The position numbers and the translations under genes were made by a program. Positions 26,504-34,925 of a stretch of DNA of 64,000 nucleotides are shown here, piece by piece. The stretch comes from Tateyamaria sp. ANG-S1. GTDB lineage: Bacteria > Pseudomonadota > Alphaproteobacteria > Rhodobacterales > Rhodobacteraceae. Position 1 is the stretch's first letter. Each line of letters begins with the position of its first letter. Where the stretch lies: the NCBI RefSeq assembly GCF_000814025.1, contig NZ_JWLL01000004.1, positions 62,001-126,000 on the forward strand. Direction: 5' to 3'. The notes under the pieces are model-generated. The model was not told the DNA's origin, ran no database searches, and saw only the letters and a program-made list of their open reading frames with translations.

Positions 26504-28213
26504 TCAGGCCGGAGCAGAGGCCTCTGCCGAGGCTTTTGCATCGCGCTGCCGGGTATGTGTCATGTCGGTCAGATCCTTGACCAGCAAGGCGTCCAATGGT
26601 GCTTCGCGCCCGCGCAAGGAAAGCGATACCATCGCGTCGTCCGGGGGGGTCAGGCCCGCAGCGTGCAGCGCGTCGATCGACACAAGCGCCTGTGCCCCGC
26701 GCCCTTTGGTTTCACTTTCCAGCCGGGAAGCTATGTTGACCGTATCCCCGATCAGGGTCCGGGGTGCCTGTCCGGCTGCGCCAATCTCGCCCAGCACGAC
26801 GTTGCCAAGATGCACGCCGATCCCGATCGCAACCGGCGCGCTGCCTTCGCGTGCAAGCCGTGCGTTGAAATCTGCAAGAGCGGCCCCAATACCTTCGATG
26901 GCCGTCAGCGCCGCGCGGGCCGAGGCCGCCGCACTGGGCAGTTCGAACACAGCCATCAAACCATCGCCCATATACTTGTCGACAGTGCCGCCCGCCGCAT
27001 TGATGGGGGGCACAATCTCGTCGAAAAAACGGTTCAGCAGATGCACAACATCATAGGGCAACTGACCGTCCGTGCGGGCGGTGAAACCGCGCATATCCAG
27101 GAAAAGAACAGCAAGCTGCGCCTCCTTGCCCTGGCTGGCGTGTGCCCGGCTGCGCTGCCCGTCGCGGTCAAACACGCGGAACACGCGCACGCTGCTGCGC
27201 GGGCGCACCTGACAGGCCAGCCGTGCATTCGGTGGCGCGCCAACGGCGGCAAGACTGCGGGCCTCTGCCTCGGACGGGGGCGGCAGGTCTTCTAGCCCGT
27301 CTTCGATTATCACCCGGCAGGTGGTGCAGCGCCCACGCCCGCCGCACAGGGCCGTGTGAGCAACACCGCTGCTTTGCGAGGTTTCGAGTATTGTCTGCCC
27401 GCGCGGGGCGCGCACGCTGGGGCCGTCGACATAATGAATGCGAATGGGCCGGGCGATGGCGGCCACGGCGCGGCGCAGCAAAAAGGCCGCCACAGCAATG
27501 GCGAGCACCGCCCAAACGACCATATTGGCACGGTCCGATGCCGCAGCCAGTTGTCCAAATCCCGCCGGATCTGGCCAGTTCCAGGCGGCATGTGCCACCG
27601 CTTCGCCGCGCGGGTTGGACAAAAGCCCGTCAATCACCCTCGCAAATGTCACAAAACCCAGAAGCGCCAGCACAGGCAGAACGACACCCACGCCGATCAG
27701 CCAGGGCACGGCCTTGCGCCACCAGGCCGTCAAGCGCAGCCACATATGCAACCCGATGCAGCCATGGACCCAGGCGATGATCAGCAGGGCGGCTTGCCCC
27801 CAGCCGTCGCCTGTGTCCCAGATCAGGCGCGTGACATAGCCGAACATCGTGTTCACGCCCAGCATCTCATGTGCACCGCGCGTGTAGATCAGGTGGTCGA
27901 TCAGCAGGATCGGGATGGCCAGGCCCAGCAGGACCTGTGCCCATTGGGACAGCGGCATGCGAAAGGTCCGCGCCACGACGACCTTGCCCAGTGACAGTAG
28001 AACATGGGCTGCCAGTGCCACACCGATAACAGCCGTTCCTGTACCGGACCGGATGACGGCCAGCCGCGCGGACTGCACGGCATCATAGGCGGCAGGGGAT
28101 ATCAGGACCGCAGCCAGGTTCAGGATATGCAGCGTCAGGTAGACCATCAGGATCAGGCCGCTTGCGATCCTGACCCGCGTTGCCCAAGAGCCGCGCCATA
28201 TTGCGTGCGCCAT
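26504..28213 (-). CDS. membrane adenylate/guanylate cyclase with ferredoxin domain
   Basis: The 569-residue protein has about six N-terminal membrane helices (residues 15-245) containing several histidines that could bind heme (His29, 70, 107, 150, 156). A plant-type 2Fe-2S domain follows, with Cys290, Cys296, Cys299 and Cys334 (C-x5-C-x2-C-x34-C). A class III cyclase domain covers about 363-545, with FLDMRGFTAR supplying the first metal aspartate (373) and DKYMGDGLMAVF the second. It should make cAMP or cGMP in response to the redox state of the iron-sulfur or heme centres, which is inference. It is upstream of the Sat fusion on the same strand, with a 123-base gap. Confidence 0.88.
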   Translation of the reverse strand: MAHAIWRGSWATRVRIASGLILMVYLTLHILNLAAVLISPAAYDAVQSARLAVIRSGTGTAVIGVALAAHVLLSLGKVVVARTFRMPLSQWAQVLLGLAIPILLIDHLIYTRGAHEMLGVNTMFGYVTRLIWDTGDGWGQAALLIIAWVHGCIGLHMWLRLTAWWRKAVPWLIGVGVVLPVLALLGFVTFARVIDGLLSNPRGEAVAHAAWNWPDPAGFGQLAAASDRANMVVWAVLAIAVAAFLLRRAVAAIARPIRIHYVDGPSVRAPRGQTILETSQSSGVAHTALCGGRGRCTTCRVIIEDGLEDLPPPSEAEARSLAAVGAPPNARLACQVRPRSSVRVFRVFDRDGQRSRAHASQGKEAQLAVLFLDMRGFTARTDGQLPYDVVHLLNRFFDEIVPPINAAGGTVDKYMGDGLMAVFELPSAAASARAALTAIEGIGAALADFNARLAREGSAPVAIGIGVHLGNVVLGEIGAAGQAPRTLIGDTVNIASRLESETKGRGAQALVSIDALHAAGLTPPDDAMVSLSLRGREAPLDALLVKDLTDMTHTRQRDAKASAEASAPA

Positions 28214-28274
28214 GCCTGTCCTACTCCGCTCGCGTTTCAGTCAGGGTGGCGGGACGGGCGCGTCTGGTCAAGCC

Positions 28275-28330
28275 GGGGAGGGGGCCAGCCCCCGTCGCTT
28301 GCGCGACTCCCCCGGGATTTTTTTGAAACA
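28275..28330. repeat. dispersed GC-rich hairpin repeat, diverged copy in opposite orientation
   Basis: GGGGGC-CA-GCCCCC (28280-28293) and GTCGC-TTGC-GCGAC (28294-28307), then CCCCCGGGATTTTTTTG. Read on the minus strand it follows the order of the copies at 5598 and 59894 (A-run, CGGGG, hairpin, GGGG hairpin). Its T-run points along the plus strand although the genes on both sides are on the minus strand. Confidence 0.5.
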
Positions 28331-28344
28331 GGGAAGACGGACCG

Positions 28345-29310
28345 CTACTCTGCTGCGAGGTCCGCGCTCTCTTCGTTTTCAGCCAGGAAGCGTTCGGCTT
28401 CGAGCGCGGCCTGACAGCCCATGCCGGCCGATGTGATCGCCTGCCGGTATTGCCAGTCGGTGATGTCGCCGGCGGCAAAGACGCCGGGGATCGAGGTTTC
28501 GGTGCTGTCGGGTTTCGTGACAACATAGCCGCCCATGTGGGTTTCCAGCGTGTCCTTGACCAACTCGTTGGCGGGCGCGTGGCCGATGGCGACAAAGACG
28601 CCCTTGGCCGGGATGTCCGTGATCTCGCCCGTCTTGACGTTCTTCACCTTGATCCCTTCGACGCCCAGCGGGCTGTCGGTGCCATAGACTTCCTCAAGCT
28701 GGTTGAACCACAGCGGCTCGATCTTGGGGTTCTTGAACAGCCGGTCTTGCAAGATTTTTTCGGCCCGCAACTCGTCGCGGCGGTGGATGAGCGTGACCTT
28801 GGAGGCGAAGTTGGTCAGGAAGAGCGCCTCTTCCACCGCCGTGTTGCCGCCGCCAATCACCACGATCTCTTGCCCGCGATAGAAGAACCCGTCGCAGGTG
28901 GCACAGGCCGAGACGCCAAAGCCTTTGAACTTTTCTTCGCTGGGCAGGCCGAGCCATTTAGCGCGCGCACCGGTGGCGAGGATCACAGAGTCGGCCACGT
29001 ATTCCGTGCCGCTGTCAGATTGCGCGACAAAGGGGCGCTTGGACCAGTCCACGGATGTGATGATGTCGCCGATTATTTCGGTGCCCATCGCCTTGGCGTG
29101 CTCCTGCATCCGGATCATCAGGTCGGGGCCCTGCACCTCGGTGTCGCCGGGCCAGTTCTCGACCTCGGTCGTGGTGGTCAGTTGGCCGCCGGGTTCAATC
29201 CCTTGCACGAGGATCGGGTTCAGCATCGCGCGGCTGGCATAGACGCCCGCCGTGTACCCCGCAGGGCCGGAGCCGATGATCAGAACTTTGGTGTACTTCG
29301 TCTCAGCCAT
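28345..29310 (-). CDS. trxB: thioredoxin reductase
   Basis: TrxB transfers electrons from NADPH through FAD to thioredoxin. The 321-residue protein has the FAD-binding [19 protein letters not shown], the redox disulfide ACATCDG (Cys136 and Cys139), and the NADPH-binding [13 protein letters not shown]. The C-terminus [20 protein letters not shown] is the second FAD contact. It is divergent from the lrp-type regulator at 29501. Confidence 0.97.
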   Translation of the reverse strand: MAETKYTKVLIIGSGPAGYTAGVYASRAMLNPILVQGIEPGGQLTTTTEVENWPGDTEVQGPDLMIRMQEHAKAMGTEIIGDIITSVDWSKRPFVAQSDSGTEYVADSVILATGARAKWLGLPSEEKFKGFGVSACATCDGFFYRGQEIVVIGGGNTAVEEALFLTNFASKVTLIHRRDELRAEKILQDRLFKNPKIEPLWFNQLEEVYGTDSPLGVEGIKVKNVKTGEITDIPAKGVFVAIGHAPANELVKDTLETHMGGYVVTKPDSTETSIPGVFAAGDITDWQYRQAITSAGMGCQAALEAERFLAENEESADLAAE

Positions 29311-29449
29311 TTTTCGACCCCCGTCTGGTGTATGAAAGCCTATCCGATATAGACGGGTGCGCAGGCGGTTTGAAGCGGTGATTTGGGCAGCCGGGTTGCA
29401 CCTGACGCATGGGCATGATTTCGGAATGTTGCGCGCCTGTGAAACTTTA

Positions 29450-29477
29450 TTGCGCGTGCCTGCGAGGCTGTTATAAC
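29450..29477 (+). promoter_or_regulatory. promoter of the Lrp/AsnC gene
   Basis: TTGCGC (29450-29455) and TATAAC (29472-29477) with a 16-base gap, 24 bases before the start codon. The -10 box is inside the small palindrome GTTATAAC, a possible regulator contact. Confidence 0.5.
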
Positions 29478-29500
29478 AACTGCAAATTCAGGGGGCGCTG

Positions 29501-30001
29501 ATGGCAAGCACGCGACTAGATCCGATTGATCGTAAGATTCTGGCAGAACTGCAGGCTGATGGTCGCATGACCAATGTCGAGCTGGCCAAGCGCGTGGGAA
29601 TCTCTGCCCCGCCCTGTTTGCGCCGGGTGCGTACGCTTGAGGAAAGCGGCTACATCCGCGGCTATCACGCCGATGTGGACAGCCACGAGTTGGGATTCGA
29701 GGTGCAGGTGTTCGCCAATGTCGGCCTCGCCAGCCAGGCGGAGGCCGACCTGAGCGCCTTCGAAGACAAGTGCCGCGCATGGCCGCTTGTGCGTGAGTGT
29801 CACATGCTGAATGGCGAGGTGGATTTCATCCTCAAATGCGTGGCCCCCGACCTGTCGAGCTTCCAGAGCTTTCTGACGGGCGAGTTGCTGACGACCCCTA
29901 ACGTGGCGTCGGTCAAGACGTCGCTCGTGATCCGGCAGGCCAAGGATGCCCCCGGCGTGCCGTTTGACGTGTTGGAAGAGCGGCTGGCAAAGTCCGCCTA
30001 G
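29501..30001 (+). CDS. Lrp/AsnC family transcriptional regulator
   Basis: The 166-residue protein has an N-terminal helix-turn-helix (LDPIDRKILAELQADGRMTN, then VELAKRVGISAPPCLRRVRTL) and a C-terminal RAM ligand-binding domain (FANVGLASQAEADL, MLNGEVDFILKC). Members sense amino acids and control nearby or global genes. It is divergent from trxB across 190 bases, an arrangement that suggests it may also control trxB. Its stop overlaps the convergent Hint gene by four bases. Confidence 0.92.
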   Translation: MASTRLDPIDRKILAELQADGRMTNVELAKRVGISAPPCLRRVRTLEESGYIRGYHADVDSHELGFEVQVFANVGLASQAEADLSAFEDKCRAWPLVRECHMLNGEVDFILKCVAPDLSSFQSFLTGELLTTPNVASVKTSLVIRQAKDAPGVPFDVLEERLAKSA

Positions 30002-30744
30002 GCCACCGTGTCCGGCTCCGGCGCGCGCGGATGCGCGAGGGGGCCGAAATCCGTGACATGTGCGATATGCGGGAACATCGACAGGAACAGATCGCGCTGG
30101 GCGTGCGTCACCTGACGGATCGCCTGCAGGCCGGGATGGAAGGTCTCAACCTCGATCCCACCGACATCGACGGCGGCATGGCGGCTCAGGCAGATGTGGA
30201 ACAGACGGATCGGGGTCGGCGGCACCACCTCGATCACATTTACACCGTCCACGAATGCGGCGGCTGGAGTCAGCAACTGCGCGCCAGCGGTTGCCCCCCG
30301 CAGATGCGGCGGCGTCTGCAACAGCCGCGCTCCGGGACCAACGGTCAGGAACGATTCAGGCCGATTCATACCAAAACTGTCGGCCATCACACGGATCAAT
30401 GGCGTACGGCGGCCGGTATCCGATGGCACAAAGCTGGACGATCCGATCCACATCACCTGCGCCGGTTCACCGGCTGACGTGTTCAGCCAGTCGCCGGGTT
30501 GCAGGTCTTCCACGGCAATGCCGCCCTCAGGGCCCGACAGCACGACGCCGCGGGCAAAGGCGGAAAACGCGGCTTCAAATAGCGGTGCCGCCGGGGCCTT
30601 GAAGGTCGCGATGCTGCGCGTGCCGTCTGCACGCAGGGCAGCCACTTCATAGGTGCGGAGGGTGGGGGTCTTGGGCCGGGCCATTGGCGTTGCGTGTCGG
30701 TCGTAGGGCGCGCGGGGCACGCGCACTGCGGCTTGGGACGTCAT
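29998..30744 (-). CDS. Hint (hedgehog/intein) domain-containing protein
   Basis: The 248-residue protein has the Hint core: GPEGGIAVEDLQPGDWLNT in the first part, followed by QVMWIGSSSF, and VIRVMADSFGMNRPESFLTV further on, with HPGLQAI near the end. The position where Hint domains usually start with a catalytic cysteine reads ARGVVLSG (about residues 64-71), so the nucleophile appears missing and self-splicing is unlikely. Roseobacters carry many such proteins, often secreted with RTX repeats; there are none here. GAGGTT lies eight bases before ATG 30744. Confidence 0.8.
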   Translation of the reverse strand: MTSQAAVRVPRAPYDRHATPMARPKTPTLRTYEVAALRADGTRSIATFKAPAAPLFEAAFSAFARGVVLSGPEGGIAVEDLQPGDWLNTSAGEPAQVMWIGSSSFVPSDTGRRTPLIRVMADSFGMNRPESFLTVGPGARLLQTPPHLRGATAGAQLLTPAAAFVDGVNVIEVVPPTPIRLFHICLSRHAAVDVGGIEVETFHPGLQAIRQVTHAQRDLFLSMFPHIAHVTDFGPLAHPRAPEPDTVA

Positions 30745-30888
30745 GAATGTAACCTCGTCATACTGGTCACATCTGCATCGGCCCCCACCGACGACGACAG
30801 ACGGAACATGTCCATGTGTCTAATTGATGGACAATAACTCCCAAAATTGCCGCAAATTGTCAAAGTATGGAGGACATAAACCACTAAT

Positions 30889-30912
30889 GGCGCACCAATG
30901 GTGCGCCTTACG
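30889..30912. repeat. GGCGCACC/GGTGCGCC hairpin followed by TTACG, copy 2
   Basis: GGCGCACC-AAT-GGTGCGCC (30889-30907), a perfect 8-bp stem, then TTACG. The right arm and tail are identical to those of the hairpin at 24257. It lies in the gap between two minus-strand genes; nothing else but an imperfect TGTCCA/TGGACA inverted repeat (30809-30833) is seen between 30745 and 30961. Confidence 0.6.
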
Positions 30913-30961
30913 CCCTATTGTTCAAAAACATACGGGCGAGTTTGCCACATTTCGATTCGCG

Positions 30962-31102
30962 TTACGCGCTTTGGCGTGTCTCCGCAGCGGTCTTCCGGCG
31001 CGCGATCATAGTGGCCCGACGTGTGCCTCGGGCCCAGGGCATCTGCGGCACGTCCTTTTGTGCGGCATTGGTCACGGATGTGATGAAGCGTGGGTTCGTC
31101 AT
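30962..31102 (-). CDS. small basic protein, 46 residues
   Basis: ATG 31102 has AGGAC six bases upstream. The product starts MTNPRFITSVTNAAQKDVPQ and continues MPWARGTRRATMIARR, a basic patch with a Trp-Ala-Arg-Gly-x-Arg-Arg core. I recall similar short proteins with a P-W-A/T-R-G-x-R-R core in Rhodobacteraceae, but could not check. It lies alone in a 573-base gap between the Hint gene and pgeF. The rest of that gap (31103-31335) shows nothing else. Confidence 0.55.
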   Translation of the reverse strand: MTNPRFITSVTNAAQKDVPQMPWARGTRRATMIARRKTAAETRQSA

Positions 31103-31335
31103 GGTCTGTCCTGTGCTCAAAGAAGTGGGTCTGATCGCCCATTGCGGACAGCATGCCGGAGCTTTCGGGCAGGTTTGGGGCCACAGCACAGGAATTTACG
31201 AAAAATGGCCTAATGCGCTGGTTTAAATATGGCGGTGCGAACCCCCTTGTTTTCAGTAGCACCAGCAGCCGATTGATGCCTGCACGGAAACAATGGGGCG
31301 ACGTAAAGGCACTTAAAGCCGCAATTGCGCCCCAA

Positions 31336-32091
31336 TCATAGAACGATGGCCGACATCAACCGCCCATAGTCAGGGTCCTTTTGGTGCACCGACCGACGGT
31401 AGGAATAGAACCTGTCGGGATCAAAATAGGTGCAGTGCCGCGTCCACTCGGCGGACGCGATGCCAGCGGCCCGCAGCCGCATCAACCCGTAACCCGGTAG
31501 GTCGAAATGCATCCGGTCCCCGTCGCCACCGGCAAAAAAACGGGTGTTCTCGGGGTCTTCACCCAGAAAGATCTCAAAGAACTCCGGCCCGACCTCATAA
31601 GCGCGTTGGCTGATGGTGGGGCCAATGACAGCATGAATGGACCCGCGATCGGCACCCAGATCAACCATCGCGTCGATCGTCGCCTCCAGAACGCCCGCCT
31701 GTGCGCCCTTCCAACCGGCATGGGCCGCGCCGATGACACGCGCCTCGGCGTCGGCAAACAGAACTGGCTGGCAGTCCGCCGTCAGGATCGACAGGGCGAG
31801 ACCCGGCGTTGCCGTGGCCATGCCATCCGCCTTGGGCTTCGGGTCCGGCGCGGACGTCACCGTGACTGCGTCCCCTGAATGGACCTGATGGACCCCTGCC
31901 AGCATCTCGGGCGTCACCCCCAACGCATCGGCGGCGCGGGCGCGGTTGATGGCTACGATCTCTGTCTGGTCCGAACTGCCGATGCCGCAATTCAATCCTG
32001 CGAAAATACCTGACGACGCGCCGCCCTTGCGGGTGAAAAAGCCGTGCCGGATCGGGGCAAGGCTGTCGGCAGTCAGGATTTCCAGTGTCAT
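31336..32091 (-). CDS. pgeF: peptidoglycan editing factor PgeF (YfiH family)
   Basis: The 251-residue multicopper-oxidase-like (DUF152) protein has the metal-site sequences HQVHSGDAV, ILTADCQPVLF and AAHAGWKGAQAGVLEATI, which supply the conserved His and Cys ligands. PgeF homologues remove wrongly inserted L-Ser from peptidoglycan precursors, and some have purine-nucleoside phosphorylase activity. Its start overlaps the stop of the upstream methyltransferase as ATGA (32088-32091), making it the third gene of a coupled lgt-methyltransferase-pgeF operon. Confidence 0.92.
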   Translation of the reverse strand: MTLEILTADSLAPIRHGFFTRKGGASSGIFAGLNCGIGSSDQTEIVAINRARAADALGVTPEMLAGVHQVHSGDAVTVTSAPDPKPKADGMATATPGLALSILTADCQPVLFADAEARVIGAAHAGWKGAQAGVLEATIDAMVDLGADRGSIHAVIGPTISQRAYEVGPEFFEIFLGEDPENTRFFAGGDGDRMHFDLPGYGLMRLRAAGIASAEWTRHCTYFDPDRFYSYRRSVHQKDPDYGRLMSAIVL

Positions 32092-33149
32092 CGTTCCAGT
32101 CCGGGCGGCGGGGCAGCGTGGTCGGGGAACAGCCCCAGAACCTTGAACAGGTTTCCCATTTCCTCGGGGTGCGTCAACCGCCGATGTGCCGCGATATGCG
32201 CTTCCAATGCGGGACCGTCCAGTTTCGCGGCCAATGCCTGCGCGCGCGCCGTTATGCCCAAACGCTCAAGGAAGATGCCCTGCGGTGTGACACGGCTATG
32301 TGCGGCGGGGGCAGCGGCGGCGCAGAGCGCCTCGAAATCCACATGGGCTGTCAGATCCGCATTGCCTGGATCGGCCAATGGATCGACCGGTTCATGGTTG
32401 CGCAACGCCTGCATCGTGTCACCCAGCGACCGCCAATCGCCGTAGTCGATGATCAGGGCTGCACCGCCATGAGACGCGATTCGATCGCCGATTGCCTTCA
32501 AGATCGGCGATGCGGCGGGGCAGGTTTCGACAATGTGCCCGTCCTCGGTGTCATCCAGCCGGTGCATCAGGCTTGCCTGCGGCCCGACCGGCGACAGGCC
32601 AAGGCACAGCACGCCATCTCGCAGGCCCACGTTCCGCTCGCGCCATCCCGCACCGTCACGCTGGAACTGGCGGACAGGCAGCGCATCAAAGAACTCGTTT
32701 GCCACTAGGCACAGCGGTGCATCCGGCAGGGCGTCTGTGCTGTCGATATGCTCAATGCTGTGTGCGGCCAGAGCCCTGGTCTGCGCCGCACGTAAGGTGG
32801 GCGACGCTTCGATCAGCATGATCCGTGCCGCTGCGTGAAAGCCCGGAACACGCGCGGTTGCACGCACGATGTCGGCCATCAGCGTGCCGCGCCCGGGTCC
32901 CAACTCGGCCAGCGTAAAGGGGTTGGGCGCACCCTGATCCAACCAGCTTTGCGCCAGCGAAAGGCCCACCAACTCGCCAAACATCTGGCTGATCTCGGGC
33001 GCGGTGGTGAAATCTCCCGCCGCCCCAAGCGGGTCGCGCGTGGTGTAGTAGCCATATATGGGGTGCAGCAGTGCCTCCCCCATGAAATCGGCGACGGTGA
33101 TGGGGCCTTGGGACGTGATCCGGGCGATCAGGTGGTCACGCAGGCTCAT
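32088..33149 (-). CDS. SAM-dependent methyltransferase, NDUFAF7/MidA family (DUF185)
   Basis: The 353-residue protein begins [20 protein letters not shown] and includes [31 protein letters not shown] and [15 protein letters not shown], the family's glycine-rich SAM site. In eukaryotes the family member NDUFAF7 methylates an arginine of a complex I subunit; the bacterial role is less certain. ATG 33149 overlaps the lgt stop (ATGA), and its stop overlaps the pgeF start, so all three are translated together. The frame is open to 33410 but that part is inside lgt. Confidence 0.9.
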   Translation of the reverse strand: MSLRDHLIARITSQGPITVADFMGEALLHPIYGYYTTRDPLGAAGDFTTAPEISQMFGELVGLSLAQSWLDQGAPNPFTLAELGPGRGTLMADIVRATARVPGFHAAARIMLIEASPTLRAAQTRALAAHSIEHIDSTDALPDAPLCLVANEFFDALPVRQFQRDGAGWRERNVGLRDGVLCLGLSPVGPQASLMHRLDDTEDGHIVETCPAASPILKAIGDRIASHGGAALIIDYGDWRSLGDTMQALRNHEPVDPLADPGNADLTAHVDFEALCAAAAPAAHSRVTPQGIFLERLGITARAQALAAKLDGPALEAHIAAHRRLTHPEEMGNLFKVLGLFPDHAAPPPGLER

Positions 33150-34042
33150 GCGGTGGCCGTGGCCAGTCGCCGCGCGCGGGCAATCAGCCACAGGCCCAAT
33201 AGGATCATCGGCAGCGACAGGATTTGTCCCATGGTCAGGCCGTAGCCGCTGATGTGCCATGCCAGCCCCAGCGGATTGCCATCCGAGATGAACTGCGCAT
33301 CCGGCTGCCGCACGAACTCGACCGCAAAGCGGCTGGCACCATATCCGAGCAGGAACACGCCTGTCAGGAAGCCGGGCCGCTTGAACCCGTCCCGCCGCCA
33401 CGCGAGCCAAAGCAGCACGACCAGCAGCACAAAGCCCTCAAGAAACGCTTCATAAAGTTGCGACGGATGGCGCGCACAGGCACCCACGACCTGCGGACAG
33501 AACTGCGCCGCCTGTCCGGGAAAGACCACGCCCCATGGCACCTCGGTCGGACGCCCCCACAATTCGGCGTTGATAAAGTTCGCAAACCGGCCCAACAGCA
33601 GGCCCGGCGGCACACCCAGCGCGACGGCATCTGCGGTGCTCATCAGCGGCAGTTTGTGACGCCGGGAATAGAGCCAAAAGGCCAGGATCACCCCCAGCAT
33701 GCCACCATGGAAGGACATGCCGCCTTCCCAGATCGCGATGATGGATAGGGGATCATCCAGATAGGCCCCCGGCTGGTAGAACAGCACATAGCCGATCCGC
33801 CCGCCCAAGAGGACGCCCAGAATGATCCAGGTCAGCATGTCCTCGGTCTGGCCCGGGGTCAGAGGGGCTGTGTTGCCGGGCCAAAGGCGCGGGGCCTTCA
33901 GCGCCATGACCACCATCCGCCAGCCGATGATGATGCCGACGATATAGGCCAGCGCGTACCAGCGCAGCGCCAGCTCAAAGCCGAAAATCGAGATCGAAAA
34001 GATCTCGGGCGAGATATCGGGAAAGGGTAGGGCGCCTGTCAT
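33146..34042 (-). CDS. lgt: prolipoprotein diacylglyceryl transferase
   Basis: Lgt attaches diacylglycerol from phosphatidylglycerol to the cysteine of lipoprotein precursors in the inner membrane. The 298-residue seven-helix protein begins [20 protein letters not shown] and has the signature [16 protein letters not shown] with the essential arginine and asparagine, plus [15 protein letters not shown] 34042 gives the family length; the frame opens further to 34318 without family similarity. It heads the operon with the methyltransferase and pgeF. Confidence 0.96.
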   Translation of the reverse strand: MTGALPFPDISPEIFSISIFGFELALRWYALAYIVGIIIGWRMVVMALKAPRLWPGNTAPLTPGQTEDMLTWIILGVLLGGRIGYVLFYQPGAYLDDPLSIIAIWEGGMSFHGGMLGVILAFWLYSRRHKLPLMSTADAVALGVPPGLLLGRFANFINAELWGRPTEVPWGVVFPGQAAQFCPQVVGACARHPSQLYEAFLEGFVLLVVLLWLAWRRDGFKRPGFLTGVFLLGYGASRFAVEFVRQPDAQFISDGNPLGLAWHISGYGLTMGQILSLPMILLGLWLIARARRLATATA

Positions 34043-34138
34043 CTGCGTCTGAATGCCTCTGCTGCCGGGGCAGGTCAACCTTGCCCCGCCTCTCTTTGGT
34101 GCCCATATAGGGGACAGCTTCGAAAGGATCACGACATC

Positions 34139-34378
34139 ATGCAGGCACGCGGCAAGATTTTTGACGACATCTCGCAATTGATGACCAATGCGATGGGCGT
34201 GGCCCAGGGTGCCCGGGAAGAGGCGGAGACGGCAATGAAGTCTATGATGGACCGCTGGCTGGCCGACCGCGACTTCGTCACGCGCGAGGAATTCGATGCC
34301 GTCCGCGCGATGGCCCAAAAGGCGCGCGAGGAAAACGAAGCGCTCAAGGCCCGGATCGAAGCGCTGGAAGGCAAGTAA
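34139..34378 (+). CDS. ubiK: ubiquinone biosynthesis accessory factor UbiK
   Basis: The 79-residue BMFP/UbiK protein starts [20 protein letters not shown] and ends in a coiled coil [12 protein letters not shown]. UbiK helps UbiJ organise the aerobic ubiquinone-synthesis enzymes and binds membranes. It is divergent from lgt and followed by a strong terminator at 34404. Confidence 0.93.
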   Translation: MQARGKIFDDISQLMTNAMGVAQGAREEAETAMKSMMDRWLADRDFVTREEFDAVRAMAQKAREENEALKARIEALEGK

Positions 34379-34403
34379 CGCCTGACTGTCTGCGCTGTTG
34401 AAA

Positions 34404-34427
34404 AGCCCGGCTTAGCCCGGGCTTTCT
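34404..34427. terminator. rho-independent terminator after ubiK
   Basis: AAAGCCCGG, loop CTTAGC, CCGGGCTTT, then CTTG. A perfect 9-bp stem. Confidence 0.88.
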
Positions 34428-34601
34428 TGTTGGTGTTACACTACTGAAGACCCGCAAGTATTCGCTGCCACCACGGTCCTAGCCCTTGATGGTGGCAAAC
34501 TGTGATAGGCTCCGCCCCAAGACACACGCAATCGCGCCGGAAACGGACCGGACATCCTCCTCAGAACCACCTCCCTCGTCGCTACAACCGCGGTGGCCGA
34601 A

Positions 34602-34859
34602 ATGATCGTCATCAACGGCCGCTACATCGTGCCCACGGACGGCGCGTGCGGCGATTTCTACCGACAAAGCGACGACCGCACCGTCTTTGACATCCGGTGA
34701 AGCGAATGGTCCACCCAATACCGCTGCGACGACGACTACGACCGCAGCCGGGTCGAGACGGCGGCGCTGAACTGCGTTTTGCAACTCGCTGACGTCTGCG
34801 CATTTGATTTCAGTGACTTACTCGAAAGCGAAAGCTTCGCCAACTGCGCCAAGCTCTGA
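34602..34859 (+). pseudogene. short gene split by an in-frame TGA
   Basis: ATG 34602 opens a frame MIVINGRYIVPTDGACGDFY that meets TGA at 34698-34700 after 32 codons; the same frame continues SEWSTQYRCDDDYDRSRVET for 52 more codons to TGA 34857. Both halves have coding-like composition with several cysteines and aromatic residues. Upstream, the frame LVATTAVAE looks like the end of a signal peptide, so a longer start (GTG 34593 or before) is possible. The stop could be a mutation, a readthrough codon or chance. The rest of the gap 34428-34925 shows nothing else. Confidence 0.45.
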
Positions 34860-34925
34860 CATGCTCGCTGCGCTGCGGCATAATGCGCCGCTCCGCCCAC
34901 GTGTCGCAGCCCCTATCTTGCGGGC

